A stretch of 64,000 bases of DNA, from the NCBI RefSeq assembly GCF_016908635.1, contig NZ_JAFBEG010000006.1:1-64000 (forward strand), written 5' to 3'. A model generated the notes under the pieces. The model was not told where the DNA came from. It searched no databases and was given only the letters and a program-made list of their open reading frames with translations. The DNA is from Sporohalobacter salinus (GTDB lineage Bacteria; Bacillota; Halanaerobiia; Halobacteroidales; Acetohalobiaceae). The position numbers were made by a program, and so were the translations under genes. Positions 44,370 through 52,740 of this stretch are shown here, piece by piece. Each line of letters opens with the position of its first letter. The stretch's first letter is position 1.

Positions 44370-44730
44370 ATATTGCGTTATCTATTGTTTGTTGAAAGTA
44401 CCGACCATTTTCTAATATACCTTCCAGTTTAATTTCTAGCTCTCTGTTATCCTTATCAAAGTCTAATTCTACTGAATCTATACTTTCGACTGCATCATCT
44501 GTCTCTATAGTTTTAATAATCTCTTGTTTAATTTCTTCGACAGTACCCTGCTTACCAAGTAGATCAAACCAAGGAATACCAAAATTCAAATTTAAAAACC
44601 ATTCTTCTTCACGAGTAGCTAAAGTCAGTTTATTCCTTTGCCTTACTTCTTCATCTCCCTCGATAATTTTCAAACTATAAAGATTATTAAATTCTATATC
44701 GCCATTATCATTAAGATATAATGTTTTCAA
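44368..44730 (-). CDS. gp25-like baseplate wedge protein (XkdS/DUF2634-type)
   Basis: 120 aa. LYSLKIIEGDEEVRQRNKLTLATREEEWFLNLNFGIPWFDLLGKQGTVEEIKQEIIKTIETDD is the conserved wedge pattern, with the EEW..N...G.PW segment. Acts as wedge core with baseplate J. Start TTG with GGGGTG upstream. Confidence 0.85.
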   Translation of the reverse strand: MKTLYLNDNGDIEFNNLYSLKIIEGDEEVRQRNKLTLATREEEWFLNLNFGIPWFDLLGKQGTVEEIKQEIIKTIETDDAVESIDSVELDFDKDNRELEIKLEGILENGRYFQQTIDNAI

Positions 44731-44743
44731 GCTATCACCCCAC

Positions 44744-45226
44744 TTATATGTCCTGTTTAAGTCTGCTTATAACTTCTTGCCCTACTTCAGAGATGACTTC
44801 TTGCAGTCTATTTTGAATAGTATCTGCAGCCGATCTATCGTAAGTTACAAAATTGACTTGAGAGACATGTCTATTACTGCCGTTGCTTTCAAGATAAGTT
44901 ATATTTTCACTATAAGAAAGAACTCCTAAGATGTTTTGTGGCGCACTGTCATCTTCTGATTGTACTGTAATTGTGTTTTCATCGCTGTCCTCCGGCTGCA
45001 TATCCCAACTAAGCGTAATTGATTCGGTAGTTCCTGGCTCAAACTCTGCTGTTTCAGTCGAAGGATACAAAGTTACCGAGTCAACCACTACATTATCGAA
45101 ATCTAACAGTTCAATAACTACATCTTGCTGAGCAGTATCATAATTATTAGTAACATCTACATCAACGGTTAATCCTTCGCCTTCTAAGACTATCTTATTT
45201 ATGCTCGTTATTGTTACAGTTATCAT
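44744..45226 (-). CDS. Baseplate-region protein with Ig-like (CARDB-type) domain
   Basis: 160 aa. Residues 1-90 look like an all-beta CARDB/Ig-like domain (LEGEGLTVDVDVTNNYDTAQQDVVIELLDFDNVVVDSVTLYP ... TESITLSWDM). The last 60 are mixed and end in a helix (ADTIQNRLQEVISEVGQEVISRLKQDI). Lies between spike and wedge genes, so a structural baseplate role is likely but the exact part is not known. Confidence 0.6.
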   Translation of the reverse strand: MITVTITSINKIVLEGEGLTVDVDVTNNYDTAQQDVVIELLDFDNVVVDSVTLYPSTETAEFEPGTTESITLSWDMQPEDSDENTITVQSEDDSAPQNILGVLSYSENITYLESNGSNRHVSQVNFVTYDRSAADTIQNRLQEVISEVGQEVISRLKQDI

Positions 45227-45236
45227 CTAATCACCT

Positions 45237-45914
45237 CTATCCTGACGTTGACCTTCCACTACCAGCTACTATTTGACCTGAATGAGCTCCGGCAGAAGAT
45301 CCACCGCTTACATAAGTTACAATAGAATCTCCTACCCGTGCGATCGGTGGACCACCACTTGCTAGATCCACGTCTCCATTAACGGTAGTTTTTGGTGCAT
45401 TAACTGTCACATCTGAAGTGGAATTAACAGTAGTTTCTCCGTTAGTTTCAATTAATAAGTCGCCACCTTCTTTCATCACTATTCTGCTGTCGGCTTTTCT
45501 GTTCTCTAGTAATAGATCAGAAGTATAGTTACTATTCAAGTCTGGTTCCTGTTCAGTTTTAAGTCCCTGCATCACTATAGCATCATCTAAACTGTGCCGC
45601 CTTTCTAAGTCCGGTGACTCCGGTTCTCCGGTAATCAAAAGTTTATCTAATGCTTTCTGACTAAATACTACATTAACTACATCATCTTTTTGGTACGGTG
45701 GTCTAATAATGAATGGCCCAGCATCAAAATAACTTACTGGACATTCTAGAATTGGCGGAATTACCACTTCCTCAGATTCATCTAATCCAGTCTTAAGCTC
45801 TCTTTTTGCTAACAATGTAACATCTGCCCGCATCTTCTCAGGATAATACTTTTCAATCTGAGCTGGAAGTGATACATTAATATCTCCTATTTCTTCTTCA
45901 AGTAATCCTTTCAC
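45237..45914 (-). CDS. Baseplate spike protein (Gp138-N/gpV-like)
   Basis: 225 aa. The N-terminal OB-like domain (LPAQIEKYYPEKMRADVTLLAKREL...VVIPPILECPVSYFDAGPFIIRPPYQKDDVVNVVFSQ) matches Gp138/baseplate assembly V proteins. A repetitive stretch follows (GGDLLIETNGETTVNSTSDVTVNAPKTTVNGDVDLA) that would form the beta-helix needle, then GGPPIARVGDSI and a Gly/Ser-rich tail. It punctures the target envelope. GTG start; no strong ribosome site, probably coupled to the hub gene. Confidence 0.85.
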   Translation of the reverse strand: MKGLLEEEIGDINVSLPAQIEKYYPEKMRADVTLLAKRELKTGLDESEEVVIPPILECPVSYFDAGPFIIRPPYQKDDVVNVVFSQKALDKLLITGEPESPDLERRHSLDDAIVMQGLKTEQEPDLNSNYTSDLLLENRKADSRIVMKEGGDLLIETNGETTVNSTSDVTVNAPKTTVNGDVDLASGGPPIARVGDSIVTYVSGGSSAGAHSGQIVAGSGRSTSG

Positions 45915-45921
45915 GAGTTTA

Positions 45922-46713
45922 TTAAGCTGAATAAGGCTTCACCTCCATTTCTGTAATCCAGTCTCCAGTATGTTTACCTTCGGTTATTCTATATTTGCCT
46001 TCTATAGTGTCAGATTCAATACTGAGTATAGCATCTGATTCAAACTTGTAATTAAGTAAGCTCTGTACCTTCCATCGTTTATCATTATTATCTACCCGTT
46101 GGGGGCTAGCAATAAGCCCAGTATCGGGAGTTAACTTATATGCAATCTGACTAGGTTTATCAGATGGACGAAGATAGACTTTACCTTTGCTGATATGCAA
46201 CTTAGACTTAGTATCCTTAGCTATCTCCTCTAACGCTCTCTTAGCTGTGGTAGAAAAAGTTTTACCTTTATGATAAGTCTTCTCTTCTGCTACGCTAATT
46301 TCACCAATATTAAGCGGGATTTTATTAATTATTTGCTCTGCTACTTGTGAGGCTTTAATCTTAAGCCTCCAAGTCTTGTTAATCTTTGTGTTAACCCACT
46401 TCTGCGTGTTATCATTAATAACTATCTTAGTAAGCTTATCTCCCTGCTCAAATTTAGTTGTACTACTTTCTATTTGCCCCATAGTTAAGATACCCAGATC
46501 ATTCTTATAACCTGCTTTAAATACAAAAGACTGCCCTTTTTTGAGCAGTTTAATAGTTTCATCTGATAAGTTGTAGACTTCTATATTGCCGACATTACCA
46601 TCTGACCCAGTATCAAATGATACTTCAAAGTTCATCTCTAAATCAGGATAGATTATTTCCTTATCATCTACAGTTAATCGTGCTGTTCTCCCGAATTTAG
46701 CAAAATCAACCAT
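45922..46713 (-). CDS. Tail hub protein (gp27/XkdQ-like)
   Basis: About 264 aa. Opens VDFAKFGRTARLTVDDKEIIYPDLEMNFEVSFDTGSDGNVGNIEVYNLS, the usual hub start, with AGYKNDLGILTMGQIESS and TAKRALEEIAKDTKSKLHISKGKVYLRP in the middle. This trimeric adaptor joins the tube to the spike. ATG 46713; overlaps the plug gene by 8 bases. Confidence 0.82.
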   Translation of the reverse strand: MVDFAKFGRTARLTVDDKEIIYPDLEMNFEVSFDTGSDGNVGNIEVYNLSDETIKLLKKGQSFVFKAGYKNDLGILTMGQIESSTTKFEQGDKLTKIVINDNTQKWVNTKINKTWRLKIKASQVAEQIINKIPLNIGEISVAEEKTYHKGKTFSTTAKRALEEIAKDTKSKLHISKGKVYLRPSDKPSQIAYKLTPDTGLIASPQRVDNNDKRWKVQSLLNYKFESDAILSIESDTIEGKYRITEGKHTGDWITEMEVKPYSA

Positions 46714-47038
46714 CAATTATCACCGGCTTTACTGATTCTATGAAATTATAAAATGTAATTCCTGTTTTCTCTGCATCCCCAGTCTTATCAACCGGTATTA
46801 TCTTTAAATTAGGTATTCTTTCATCAATTACATTCCTCAACATATCTACTCCATAAATTATTTTACGACCCATAATTAGGGCTTCCTCATTTTCATCATA
46901 CATATTAAAACTAAAGAATTCTCCGATAGGATTCCAGAAGACTTCAAAAATATAGGTATTGCCGTCTAAATCAATAGCAAATCTGTCATTACTTTTATCG
47001 ATATCTTCAGTATCAATTGGTAATATATTAACTTGCAT
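46706..47038 (-). CDS. Baseplate plug protein (DUF6983-like)
   Basis: 110 aa. MQVNILPIDTEDIDKSNDRFAIDLDGNTYIFEVFWNPIGEFFSFNMYDENEEALIMGRKIIYGVDML is the small-plug pattern found between Dit-like and hub genes in simple contractile phages. ATG 47038 with AGGTG 6 bases before; overlaps the Dit-like gene by 11 bases. Confidence 0.75.
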   Translation of the reverse strand: MQVNILPIDTEDIDKSNDRFAIDLDGNTYIFEVFWNPIGEFFSFNMYDENEEALIMGRKIIYGVDMLRNVIDERIPNLKIIPVDKTGDAEKTGITFYNFIESVKPVIIDG

Positions 47039-47540
47039 TATTATCACCTACCACACCATGATAGCCTGTAGCAGTATTTTCATCAGTAGTTTCAGCTTGG
47101 GCTGTCCTCTGAGGCGTTTTCTCATTTTTCTTTTGAGCTTGTACTCCGGTAACCGAATCTTCACCTAAGCTAATCTCCTGAGTTTCCTGCTCGATAATTT
47201 GCACCTGCTGGAGATTGATTGAACCACTAAATCCATCTTTAATATCAGCGTTCTTAGGTATCGACAGCGATTTAATAGCCATATTCTCGTAAGTCTTACC
47301 ATCTACCGAGTGATAATCGTATACTTGCTTAGAATCACGTAGCTTTCTTAACTCATCAGCTTCTGATCTGCCGTTTTCTGTAACTACTATTGACAATGAT
47401 ATTTGCACTGGTTGATTTTCCAGGTGATCACTAATGCTTTGATCACCTTCGATCGGCTTATCAGTTACTTTGTTTTGGAAGTCGAAACTTTCATCGGTAA
47501 CGAACAATGACTTACTTCCTAATGTTGCGTTGCTTTTCAT
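47028..47540 (-). CDS. Dit-like baseplate protein
   Basis: 170 aa. The N-terminal part (TDESFDFQNKVTDKPIEGDQSISDHLENQPVQISLSIVVT) and IPKNADIKDGFSGSINLQQVQIIEQ follow the Dit-like/DUF6046-type fold seen at the tube-baseplate junction. The last 40 residues are polar and low-complexity (QKKNEKTPQRTAQAETTDENTATG). It begins the baseplate gene run after the gap that holds the type I toxin-like locus. Confidence 0.72.
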   Translation of the reverse strand: MKSNATLGSKSLFVTDESFDFQNKVTDKPIEGDQSISDHLENQPVQISLSIVVTENGRSEADELRKLRDSKQVYDYHSVDGKTYENMAIKSLSIPKNADIKDGFSGSINLQQVQIIEQETQEISLGEDSVTGVQAQKKNEKTPQRTAQAETTDENTATGYHGVVGDNNAS

Positions 47541-47567
47541 TTCACCACCTACCTTCTACCTTAAATA

Positions 47568-47589
47568 GAAAAACCACCCGTTAAGGTGG
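47568..47589 (-). terminator. Minus-strand terminator, possible antisense RNA end
   Basis: CCACC TTAACG GGTGG then TTTTTC on the minus strand. It lies downstream of the minus promoter at 47929-47957 and could end a roughly 350-base RNA running antisense to the small peptide gene. Confidence 0.65.
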
Positions 47590-47602
47590 CGAAAGTTAAT
47601 TA

Positions 47603-47632
47603 TTGACTTATTTTCCAAACATATGTTACACT
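47603..47632 (+). promoter_or_regulatory. Promoter of the small hydrophobic peptide RNA
   Basis: TTGACT, 18-base spacer, TACACT with TG just upstream (TGTTACACT). Points right, against the surrounding tail genes. Confidence 0.7.
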
Positions 47633-47712
47633 AAATACGAAAGGTCACCGCTGGTATGCGCACCCGGTGACCTCAGGAGCACTCCTAAAATTGAATAAGG
47701 AGGTGATGCTAA

Positions 47713-47787
47713 TATGCCATGGCTTAAAATTATCGAGTTAATATTAGCACTCCTCGAGCTAATCGTGGAGCTAATAGACAGGCTATA
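47713..47787 (+). CDS. 24-residue hydrophobic peptide, candidate type I toxin
   Basis: Codes for MPWLKIIELILALLELIVEL plus IDRL: a short leader, one long run of Leu/Ile/Ala with regularly spaced Glu, then a charged end. AAGGAGGTGATG lies 6 to 7 bases upstream, an ideal ribosome site. Two hairpins flank it: GGTCACC/GGTGACC at about 47642-47672 in the leader, and the 12-bp stem at 47834-47869 after the stop. The ORF is on the strand opposite every neighbouring tail gene. Size and composition resemble TxpA/BsrG/Fst-like or holin-like type I toxins; not matched to a named family. It could also be a small holin or tail-locus peptide. Confidence 0.68.
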
Positions 47788-47833
47788 AAAGGTAATGTCG
47801 ATTAGTCCACATAGCTTATAGGAGTTGCTCCGG

Positions 47834-47869
47834 CCGGTAGTGATTATTGTAGAGGGTAATCACTACCGG
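47834..47869. terminator. Strong 12-bp hairpin after the peptide gene
   Basis: CCGGTAGTGATT / AATCACTACCGG, perfect stem, 12-base loop. Followed on the plus strand by CTTATCTATATTGTATTTG, a poor U tract, so it may stabilise the RNA as well as end it. Confidence 0.7.
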
Positions 47870-47928
47870 CTTATCTATATTGTATTTGTTTCTCACTTAA
47901 ATTATACTTCTATCCCGAACTCACTTAG

Positions 47929-47957
47929 ATTATATCATCTATATTGAACGTTGTAAA
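47929..47957 (-). promoter_or_regulatory. Minus-strand promoter facing the peptide gene
   Basis: TTTACA, 17-base spacer, TATAAT on the minus strand. A transcript from about 47922 would be antisense to the whole peptide mRNA down to the terminator at 47568-47589, or would read into the baseplate genes. Confidence 0.72.
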
Positions 47958-48089
47958 GTATAAGTGATATTTCTGCTTTGTATATCATTAGTTCCACAGT
48001 CTGGACACTTCGTGAACCTCTCCTCTGCTAATTATATCATATTTTTGCAAAGAAGATAATAAAAAGTACTCAATGAAAGCTTTAAATCT

Positions 48090-48644
48090 CTATTCATTCG
48101 ATTGTTCTTTTATAATTTCTTTGACTTTTTTTAGCTTTGATTCTAGCACTTGATCTTCAAATTCTTCATATTGTTTTTGTCTATCAATTTGCCAATTGAT
48201 CCTATTAATTTCATTGAAATATTTAGCAGTAATCCTCTTCCATATATCTAGCTCTTTAATTGCTTGAATCCTATAACTTCTATCTTTTAATTCATCCAGC
48301 TGATTTTGAGTTGTTTCTTTTGGGGGCTCCTCCTTTATGGATTTTTCTATATCAATAATATTCTTACCATGTTCTCTTATGCTCTTTTCAAAAAGCTCAG
48401 TAATAAAATTAACTACTCCCATTACCAAAAAATCTTCGCTTATTCCACAATTTTTCATTAAATATTTAATTCTTAACTTAATTAAATTTAGACAATCACT
48501 TTCTGGAATGTTAGCTGGATCATAAATATCTCCTAACTGACATAAAGTTAAACCAATACAATGTTCAAAACTATTAACTTTATCTTCCCCAGCTTCTTCA
48601 TTCCACTCTTTTAGTACTTTTATTAAAGTTTCAGTTTGCCCCAT
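48090..48644 (-). CDS. Protein of unknown function between tape measure and baseplate genes
   Basis: 184 aa, helical, charged, no membrane segment. HCIGLTLCQLGDIYDPANIPESDCLNLIKLRIKYLMKNCGISEDFLVMGVV in the first half; a Glu/Lys-rich coiled-coil-like tail (NRINWQIDRQKQYEEFEDQVLESKLKKVKEIIKEQ). No family recognised. AAGGAGGAGG before the ATG. Not a standard tail gene; could be a cargo (moron) gene or a particle-specific regulator. Confidence 0.6.
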   Translation of the reverse strand: MGQTETLIKVLKEWNEEAGEDKVNSFEHCIGLTLCQLGDIYDPANIPESDCLNLIKLRIKYLMKNCGISEDFLVMGVVNFITELFEKSIREHGKNIIDIEKSIKEEPPKETTQNQLDELKDRSYRIQAIKELDIWKRITAKYFNEINRINWQIDRQKQYEEFEDQVLESKLKKVKEIIKEQSNE

Positions 48645-48729
48645 TTCGCCTCCTCCTTCCTTTTTCTTTTACCACATTATATCATACCTTAGTAATTATG
48701 GTATTACAGAGAAAGCTAAATTTTTCCTG

Positions 48730-50745
48730 CTAAACTCCAGCTGCACTAGCCTCTTGTTTAAAGTAATTTTCTATTATTTCTTTAACATTCATTCCAGCTT
48801 CCCTTGGATTTACTGCTTCTGATATTTCTATAGTTATATTATTTACCTGTCTATTTTGTGTTTGAGGTTTTCTTATTGACTGTTTTGTAGTTTCAATTGA
48901 TTTTTGATCATTTATAGTACTTAATTCTTCTTTGTTAGATATTGGTTGATTTTTTAATTGATTTGTATCACCACTAATAAATTCAGTTACTTTTTTGCTA
49001 GCCCCTTGTATCCACGAAGGCATATTTTTAAATGAAGGCAGTAAAAAATCTGCAATACCATTCTCTGGCCATAATCCAAATAACCAATCTTTGAATGCAA
49101 CTAACTTAGATTTAATACTTTTTATACCATTAGCTATAAACTTTTCAACACCAAGTGATGGAAATAAAATTCCTAATAAGCCCTTCTTACCTATTGTTGA
49201 TATTATCCAATTTTTAACCGAAGCTATTTTCTGCATAGCAGTATCTACAAAACTTATCACTTTTCCTTTAACGAAATCCCAATTTGTTGCTAACTCATAT
49301 AACCCATAGGTTAAAGCGGCAACTCCAGCTACTATCCAAGTAATCGGACTAGTAAGTAACGCAGTACTAAAACTTAATACAGCTGAAGCAGCAGTGCTTA
49401 AGCCGCTAACTAACATTGAAATAGTTGTTGTAGCAAAAGATAATAAACTAGAAGCAAACATAGAAATAGAAGTAGTCAACCAAGGTAGAGCTACATTACC
49501 AAACCATGATAATGCTGTATAAATAGGACCACCAGAAGTAAACAAGTTAACAAATGTACTTATAGGACCATAAAGAGAACCAATAATAGCCCCTACTTTC
49601 GCTAAACCAATGGCTAATGTTGTTGTCATTACAATAGTTTCTTTTGCATAATCTGGTAAGCTCACAAACCAGCTGGTTAACCTTATAAGTCCACTAGCTA
49701 CAAAATTAATTGCTGGTGCTAACTCATTTCCAAATACAATTTTTACCGCATTAACAGCTCCTTTTAACCTCTGCATAGATCCTGACAATGTATCTGACTG
49801 TTTATTAGTTATGGCTTCAACTGTACCACCAGAATCTAATAATTTCTGTTCATATTTAGTTAACTGACTTGCTCCTTGCTCTAATAAAGCATTAACGCCT
49901 TTTATCTCTTTGCGGTCAAATAGTTTTTCTAAAGCCTGTGATCTTGCTTGTGAATCTAATCCAGCAAGAGCATCATTTGTTTGTCCTAATATCTTACTCA
50001 TTGATAGAAAACTACCCTGTGCATCCATTACCCGTATTTTTGTACCATTAAGACTCACCTTTCCATTCTCTGCTTCTTTATTCAAATCAGTCAACATATT
50101 TTTTAAGATGTTTCCTGCTTTAGCACCTGTAATTCCGGCATTTCCTAACTTTCCTATAATGCTAGCGGTTTCTTCAATACTCATTCCTACATTAGTCGCT
50201 ATTGAATCCACTTCTTTAAAAGAACTACCCAAGGAACTAAAATTAGCACCAGAGGTATTGGCGGTTTTGGTTAGCACATCAACTACTCTTCTAGTTTCGC
50301 TTGCTTTCATCTCCATTGAATCTAATGTATTTGAAACAACCGAAGTGGAAGTAGTCATCTTTACTTGATTAGCACTTGAAGCTTTTAAGACTGGTTGTAA
50401 AGCACTCATAGATTCTTTTGCAGTAAACCCTTTTTTAGCTAGTATCCCCATAGCTTTAGCTGAAGCTTCGGCAGTCTTAGCAGTTTCAATCCCTGCTTTT
50501 AATGCTGTTTGTTTCATTTTTTCTTGTTCTTGTGCTGTAGCATCTGCTAAAGTTCCTGCCCGAGTCATCTTTTGATTAAAATCAGCTGCCGACTTTAATG
50601 ATGATCCGATAAATAAAGTTCCAGCTGCCGCAAACTTAGATAACTTTTCTTTATTTCGGTCTAATGTTTTTCCTGCATTTTTCATTCTATCAGTAAAAGT
50701 ACCTGTTTTATCGTTAATTTTATTTAATCCAGTAAGTGCTTCCAT
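48730..50745 (-). CDS. Tail tape measure protein (TP901 type)
   Basis: 671 aa. The N-terminal half shows the TP901 core (FTDRMKNAGKTLDRNKEKLSKFAAAGTLFIGSSLKSAADFNQKMTRAGTLADAT ... IGKLGNAGITGAKAGNILKNML). Then come hydrophobic helices (TIVMTTTLAIGLAKVGAIIGSL, LLTSPITWIVAGVAALTYGL) and a polar C-terminus. Family knowledge (about 0.15 nm per residue) suggests a tail near 100 nm, in the range of contractile tailocins. The ATG follows at once on the stop of the frameshifted chaperone extension, with AAAGGAGG. Confidence 0.93.
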   Translation of the reverse strand: MEALTGLNKINDKTGTFTDRMKNAGKTLDRNKEKLSKFAAAGTLFIGSSLKSAADFNQKMTRAGTLADATAQEQEKMKQTALKAGIETAKTAEASAKAMGILAKKGFTAKESMSALQPVLKASSANQVKMTTSTSVVSNTLDSMEMKASETRRVVDVLTKTANTSGANFSSLGSSFKEVDSIATNVGMSIEETASIIGKLGNAGITGAKAGNILKNMLTDLNKEAENGKVSLNGTKIRVMDAQGSFLSMSKILGQTNDALAGLDSQARSQALEKLFDRKEIKGVNALLEQGASQLTKYEQKLLDSGGTVEAITNKQSDTLSGSMQRLKGAVNAVKIVFGNELAPAINFVASGLIRLTSWFVSLPDYAKETIVMTTTLAIGLAKVGAIIGSLYGPISTFVNLFTSGGPIYTALSWFGNVALPWLTTSISMFASSLLSFATTTISMLVSGLSTAASAVLSFSTALLTSPITWIVAGVAALTYGLYELATNWDFVKGKVISFVDTAMQKIASVKNWIISTIGKKGLLGILFPSLGVEKFIANGIKSIKSKLVAFKDWLFGLWPENGIADFLLPSFKNMPSWIQGASKKVTEFISGDTNQLKNQPISNKEELSTINDQKSIETTKQSIRKPQTQNRQVNNITIEISEAVNPREAGMNVKEIIENYFKQEASAAGV

Positions 50746-50985
50746 TCAATCACCTCCTTTCTGTCCAGATTCTAGATTTTCATATCTTAATTCAGCAGCT
50801 TTACAGCCCAGAATCATTTCATCTATGTCTTTGGGGGCTTCGCTATATTCTGATTTATAAGCATACAACATTTGAAGTTTTGGCTTTCTTTGTAACTCTT
50901 TTTTGTAACTTTTATAATCAATAACAGAAAAAGGACCTTTTCCTTCTTCAATATATTTAGGAGTTAAGAAATGACTCTGTTTCTT
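50746..50985 (-). CDS. Tail assembly chaperone frameshift extension (gpT-like)
   Basis: In the +1 frame relative to the chaperone gene there is an open run of about 79 codons with no start codon of its own at the right place. It reads TPKYIEEGKGPFSVIDYKSY and later MLYAYKSEYSEAPKDIDEMILG to a TGA directly touching the tape measure ATG. Tail chaperones of most long-tailed phages are made as a short form and a frameshifted long form, with the extension just before the tape measure gene, as here. The shift must occur between 50985 and the 0-frame TAA at 50959-50957, for instance at AAC TCC TAA. Confidence 0.75.
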   Translation of the reverse strand, partial: KKQSHFLTPKYIEEGKGPFSVIDYKSYKKELQRKPKLQMLYAYKSEYSEAPKDIDEMILGCKAAELRYENLESGQKGGD

Positions 50986-51226
50986 CTATCAACTTCCCTA
51001 AAGTATCAGTATCATAATTACCGTCTGGACCAAAGCTATCTAATGATTTAATATCATCTGGTTTAACTACTACATGTGATAAAAGTTCATCATTATACTT
51101 TTCTTTTAACAAAACACCAAATTGATTACTTCTGCATCTGTCAGTTAGATTTATATACCACCGAACTCCTGGATGTTGCAAAGTAAATTTAGTCCCATTA
51201 ATTTCAATCTGCTTTTGTTTTGCCAC
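50957..51226 (-). CDS. Tail assembly chaperone, short form (gpG-like)
   Basis: About 89 aa (KQKQIEINGTKFTLQHPGVRWYINLTDRCRSNQFGVLLKEKYNDELLSHVVVKPDDI...LGKLIEETESFLNS). Lies between the tube gene and the tape measure gene, the usual chaperone position. GTG 51226 has GGGAG 8 bases upstream. The gene is probably the 0-frame product of a programmed frameshift pair. Confidence 0.8.
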   Translation of the reverse strand: MAKQKQIEINGTKFTLQHPGVRWYINLTDRCRSNQFGVLLKEKYNDELLSHVVVKPDDIKSLDSFGPDGNYDTDTLGKLIEETESFLNS

Positions 51227-51255
51227 AATAATCACTCCCTAGTTAATTTTTTATT

Positions 51256-51651
51256 TTATTCTTCGGTATAATCAGCAACTAAGATTTCCCACTCATTTTC
51301 TCCTACTTCTGTTCCGTTATTCTTACCAGGAGTATTCATCACATAAGCCTCAGAACCACCGGCATCAGCTGTATTAGGATTGTTGTCAGCTACATTAATA
51401 TCAAAGGATTTTCCTGATTTATAAAGTCTTCTAAGTTCTTTATTAGTAGGTGAAGTCTGTTGCAAACTCACTGTTATCTTTCCAGTATCATCATTAGATT
51501 CATTTACAACTACTGTTCCATCAGCACCAACTGAAAAACTTCTTTTCTCCGTGTTGCGTTCGCAAGTTACAAAATCATCATCAACTAAACCTGTCATGAC
51601 TAAACCTTCATTGAAAGTAATAGTTACATTTTTTGAACTATATTTAGGCAT
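51256..51651 (-). CDS. Tail tube protein (DUF3277-like)
   Basis: 131 aa. YSSKNVTITFNEGLVMTGLVDDDFVTCERNTEKRSFSVGADGTVVVNESNDDTGKITVSLQQTSPTNKELRRLY is the tube-family pattern that pairs with DUF3383 sheaths. It polymerises into the inner tube. GGGGGA upstream of ATG; 16 bases after the sheath gene. Confidence 0.88.
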   Translation of the reverse strand: MPKYSSKNVTITFNEGLVMTGLVDDDFVTCERNTEKRSFSVGADGTVVVNESNDDTGKITVSLQQTSPTNKELRRLYKSGKSFDINVADNNPNTADAGGSEAYVMNTPGKNNGTEVGENEWEILVADYTEE

Positions 51652-51667
51652 TTATATCCCCCTTTTT

Positions 51668-52693
51668 TTAGATTGTTAAGTAGAAGTCAACAGTTACTTC
51701 ATGAATTGCGCCGCCCAGGACTACATTAGATTCAATCTGACTTAATGTACGATTAGCAATATCATTATCAGGTATATCTTCTCTAAGCGGTCTTGTCGTG
51801 CTCATCATTGGATTACCGTTTTCATCTCGCGCTACAATCCGTTTAGCATCACCTTGTTTATTTACAGATTTAAGCGCTCCTTCAATCTGGGCTATTCCAA
51901 TGTCATCGTAACTAATCTTGTCATGAACCTTCAAAATTCGGAAGATTTCTTCTCGATACCTAGCACTAAACCAGTCTTTTGCTACCTGAGTATCAATAAA
52001 ATCTCCATTGGTCATAACACCAGGACTAACATAATTTTTACCTAAATTGCTTACATAGGTATTACAGTTAGCACCTGTAATAGTTGAAATCTCACCAGGT
52101 TTAAATTTAGTAGCTGTAACAGTATTAATCGTCTTAAATTTCGCCGTATATTCTGCAGCTTCTAAAGCAGCTAACCTTCCTACAAGTCCAGCAGCTAAGT
52201 ATTGATCTGTACTATTTACTCCACCATCATGGGCACAGATAAACATTCGCTGATTCTCTATCCCATCCATGAAAGTAGAAATTCCATCAAGAGTAGTACT
52301 CATATCTAACTGAGCTGCCCCTATTTTCATTTTTGATGCAATCCAGTCAGAAAAATCATTAATATCAGATTCTGTTCTGCTTGCTACAATACCCCAGTAC
52401 CAATCATTATGTTCTGTAATAAGATCATCTAATTCATCTGCAATAGTAGTCCCTGCTGTGGCTACATCTACACCATACATAGCAACTTTATCCGGTGCTG
52501 GCTCCTGAGTAAACATAATATTAGCCTGTTCATAAGCTAAATTACCATTAGTCCAACCCGAAATACCGTCTGTCCCTTCTACTTCTTCATAAGCAGCATC
52601 AGTTGTTGGATCAAATATAAGCGGCAATCCAAAACCTTTCTGCTGTATAGCTCCAGTCTGATCATGAACTATAACATCAACTTCTTCTGGCAT
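51668..52693 (-). CDS. Contractile tail sheath protein (DUF3383-like)
   Basis: 341 aa. PEEVDVIVHDQTGAIQQKGFGLPLIFDPTTD, YEQANIMFTQEPAPDKVAMYGVD, WYWGIVASRTESDINDFSDWI and the C-terminal DIANRTLSQIESNVVLGGAIHEVTVDFYLTI match compact DUF3383-type sheaths. It contracts to drive the tube. Its presence shows the tail is of the contractile (myovirus/R-type) kind. GAGGAG precedes the ATG. Confidence 0.9.
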   Translation of the reverse strand: MPEEVDVIVHDQTGAIQQKGFGLPLIFDPTTDAAYEEVEGTDGISGWTNGNLAYEQANIMFTQEPAPDKVAMYGVDVATAGTTIADELDDLITEHNDWYWGIVASRTESDINDFSDWIASKMKIGAAQLDMSTTLDGISTFMDGIENQRMFICAHDGGVNSTDQYLAAGLVGRLAALEAAEYTAKFKTINTVTATKFKPGEISTITGANCNTYVSNLGKNYVSPGVMTNGDFIDTQVAKDWFSARYREEIFRILKVHDKISYDDIGIAQIEGALKSVNKQGDAKRIVARDENGNPMMSTTRPLREDIPDNDIANRTLSQIESNVVLGGAIHEVTVDFYLTI

Positions 52694-52713
52694 TTGTCAT
52701 CACTCCTCATTTA

Positions 52714-52740
52714 AATAAAAATAACACCCTTTCAGGTGTT
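52714..52740 (-). terminator. Intra-operon hairpin before the sheath gene
   Basis: AACACCT GAAA GGGTGTT then ATTTTTA on the minus strand, between the tail terminator gene and the sheath gene. Confidence 0.65.

Noticed and set aside
49910-50368. 152-codon plus-strand ORF
   Set aside because: Lies wholly antisense to the tape measure gene, has no ribosome site or recognisable domain, and mirrors its codon bias.
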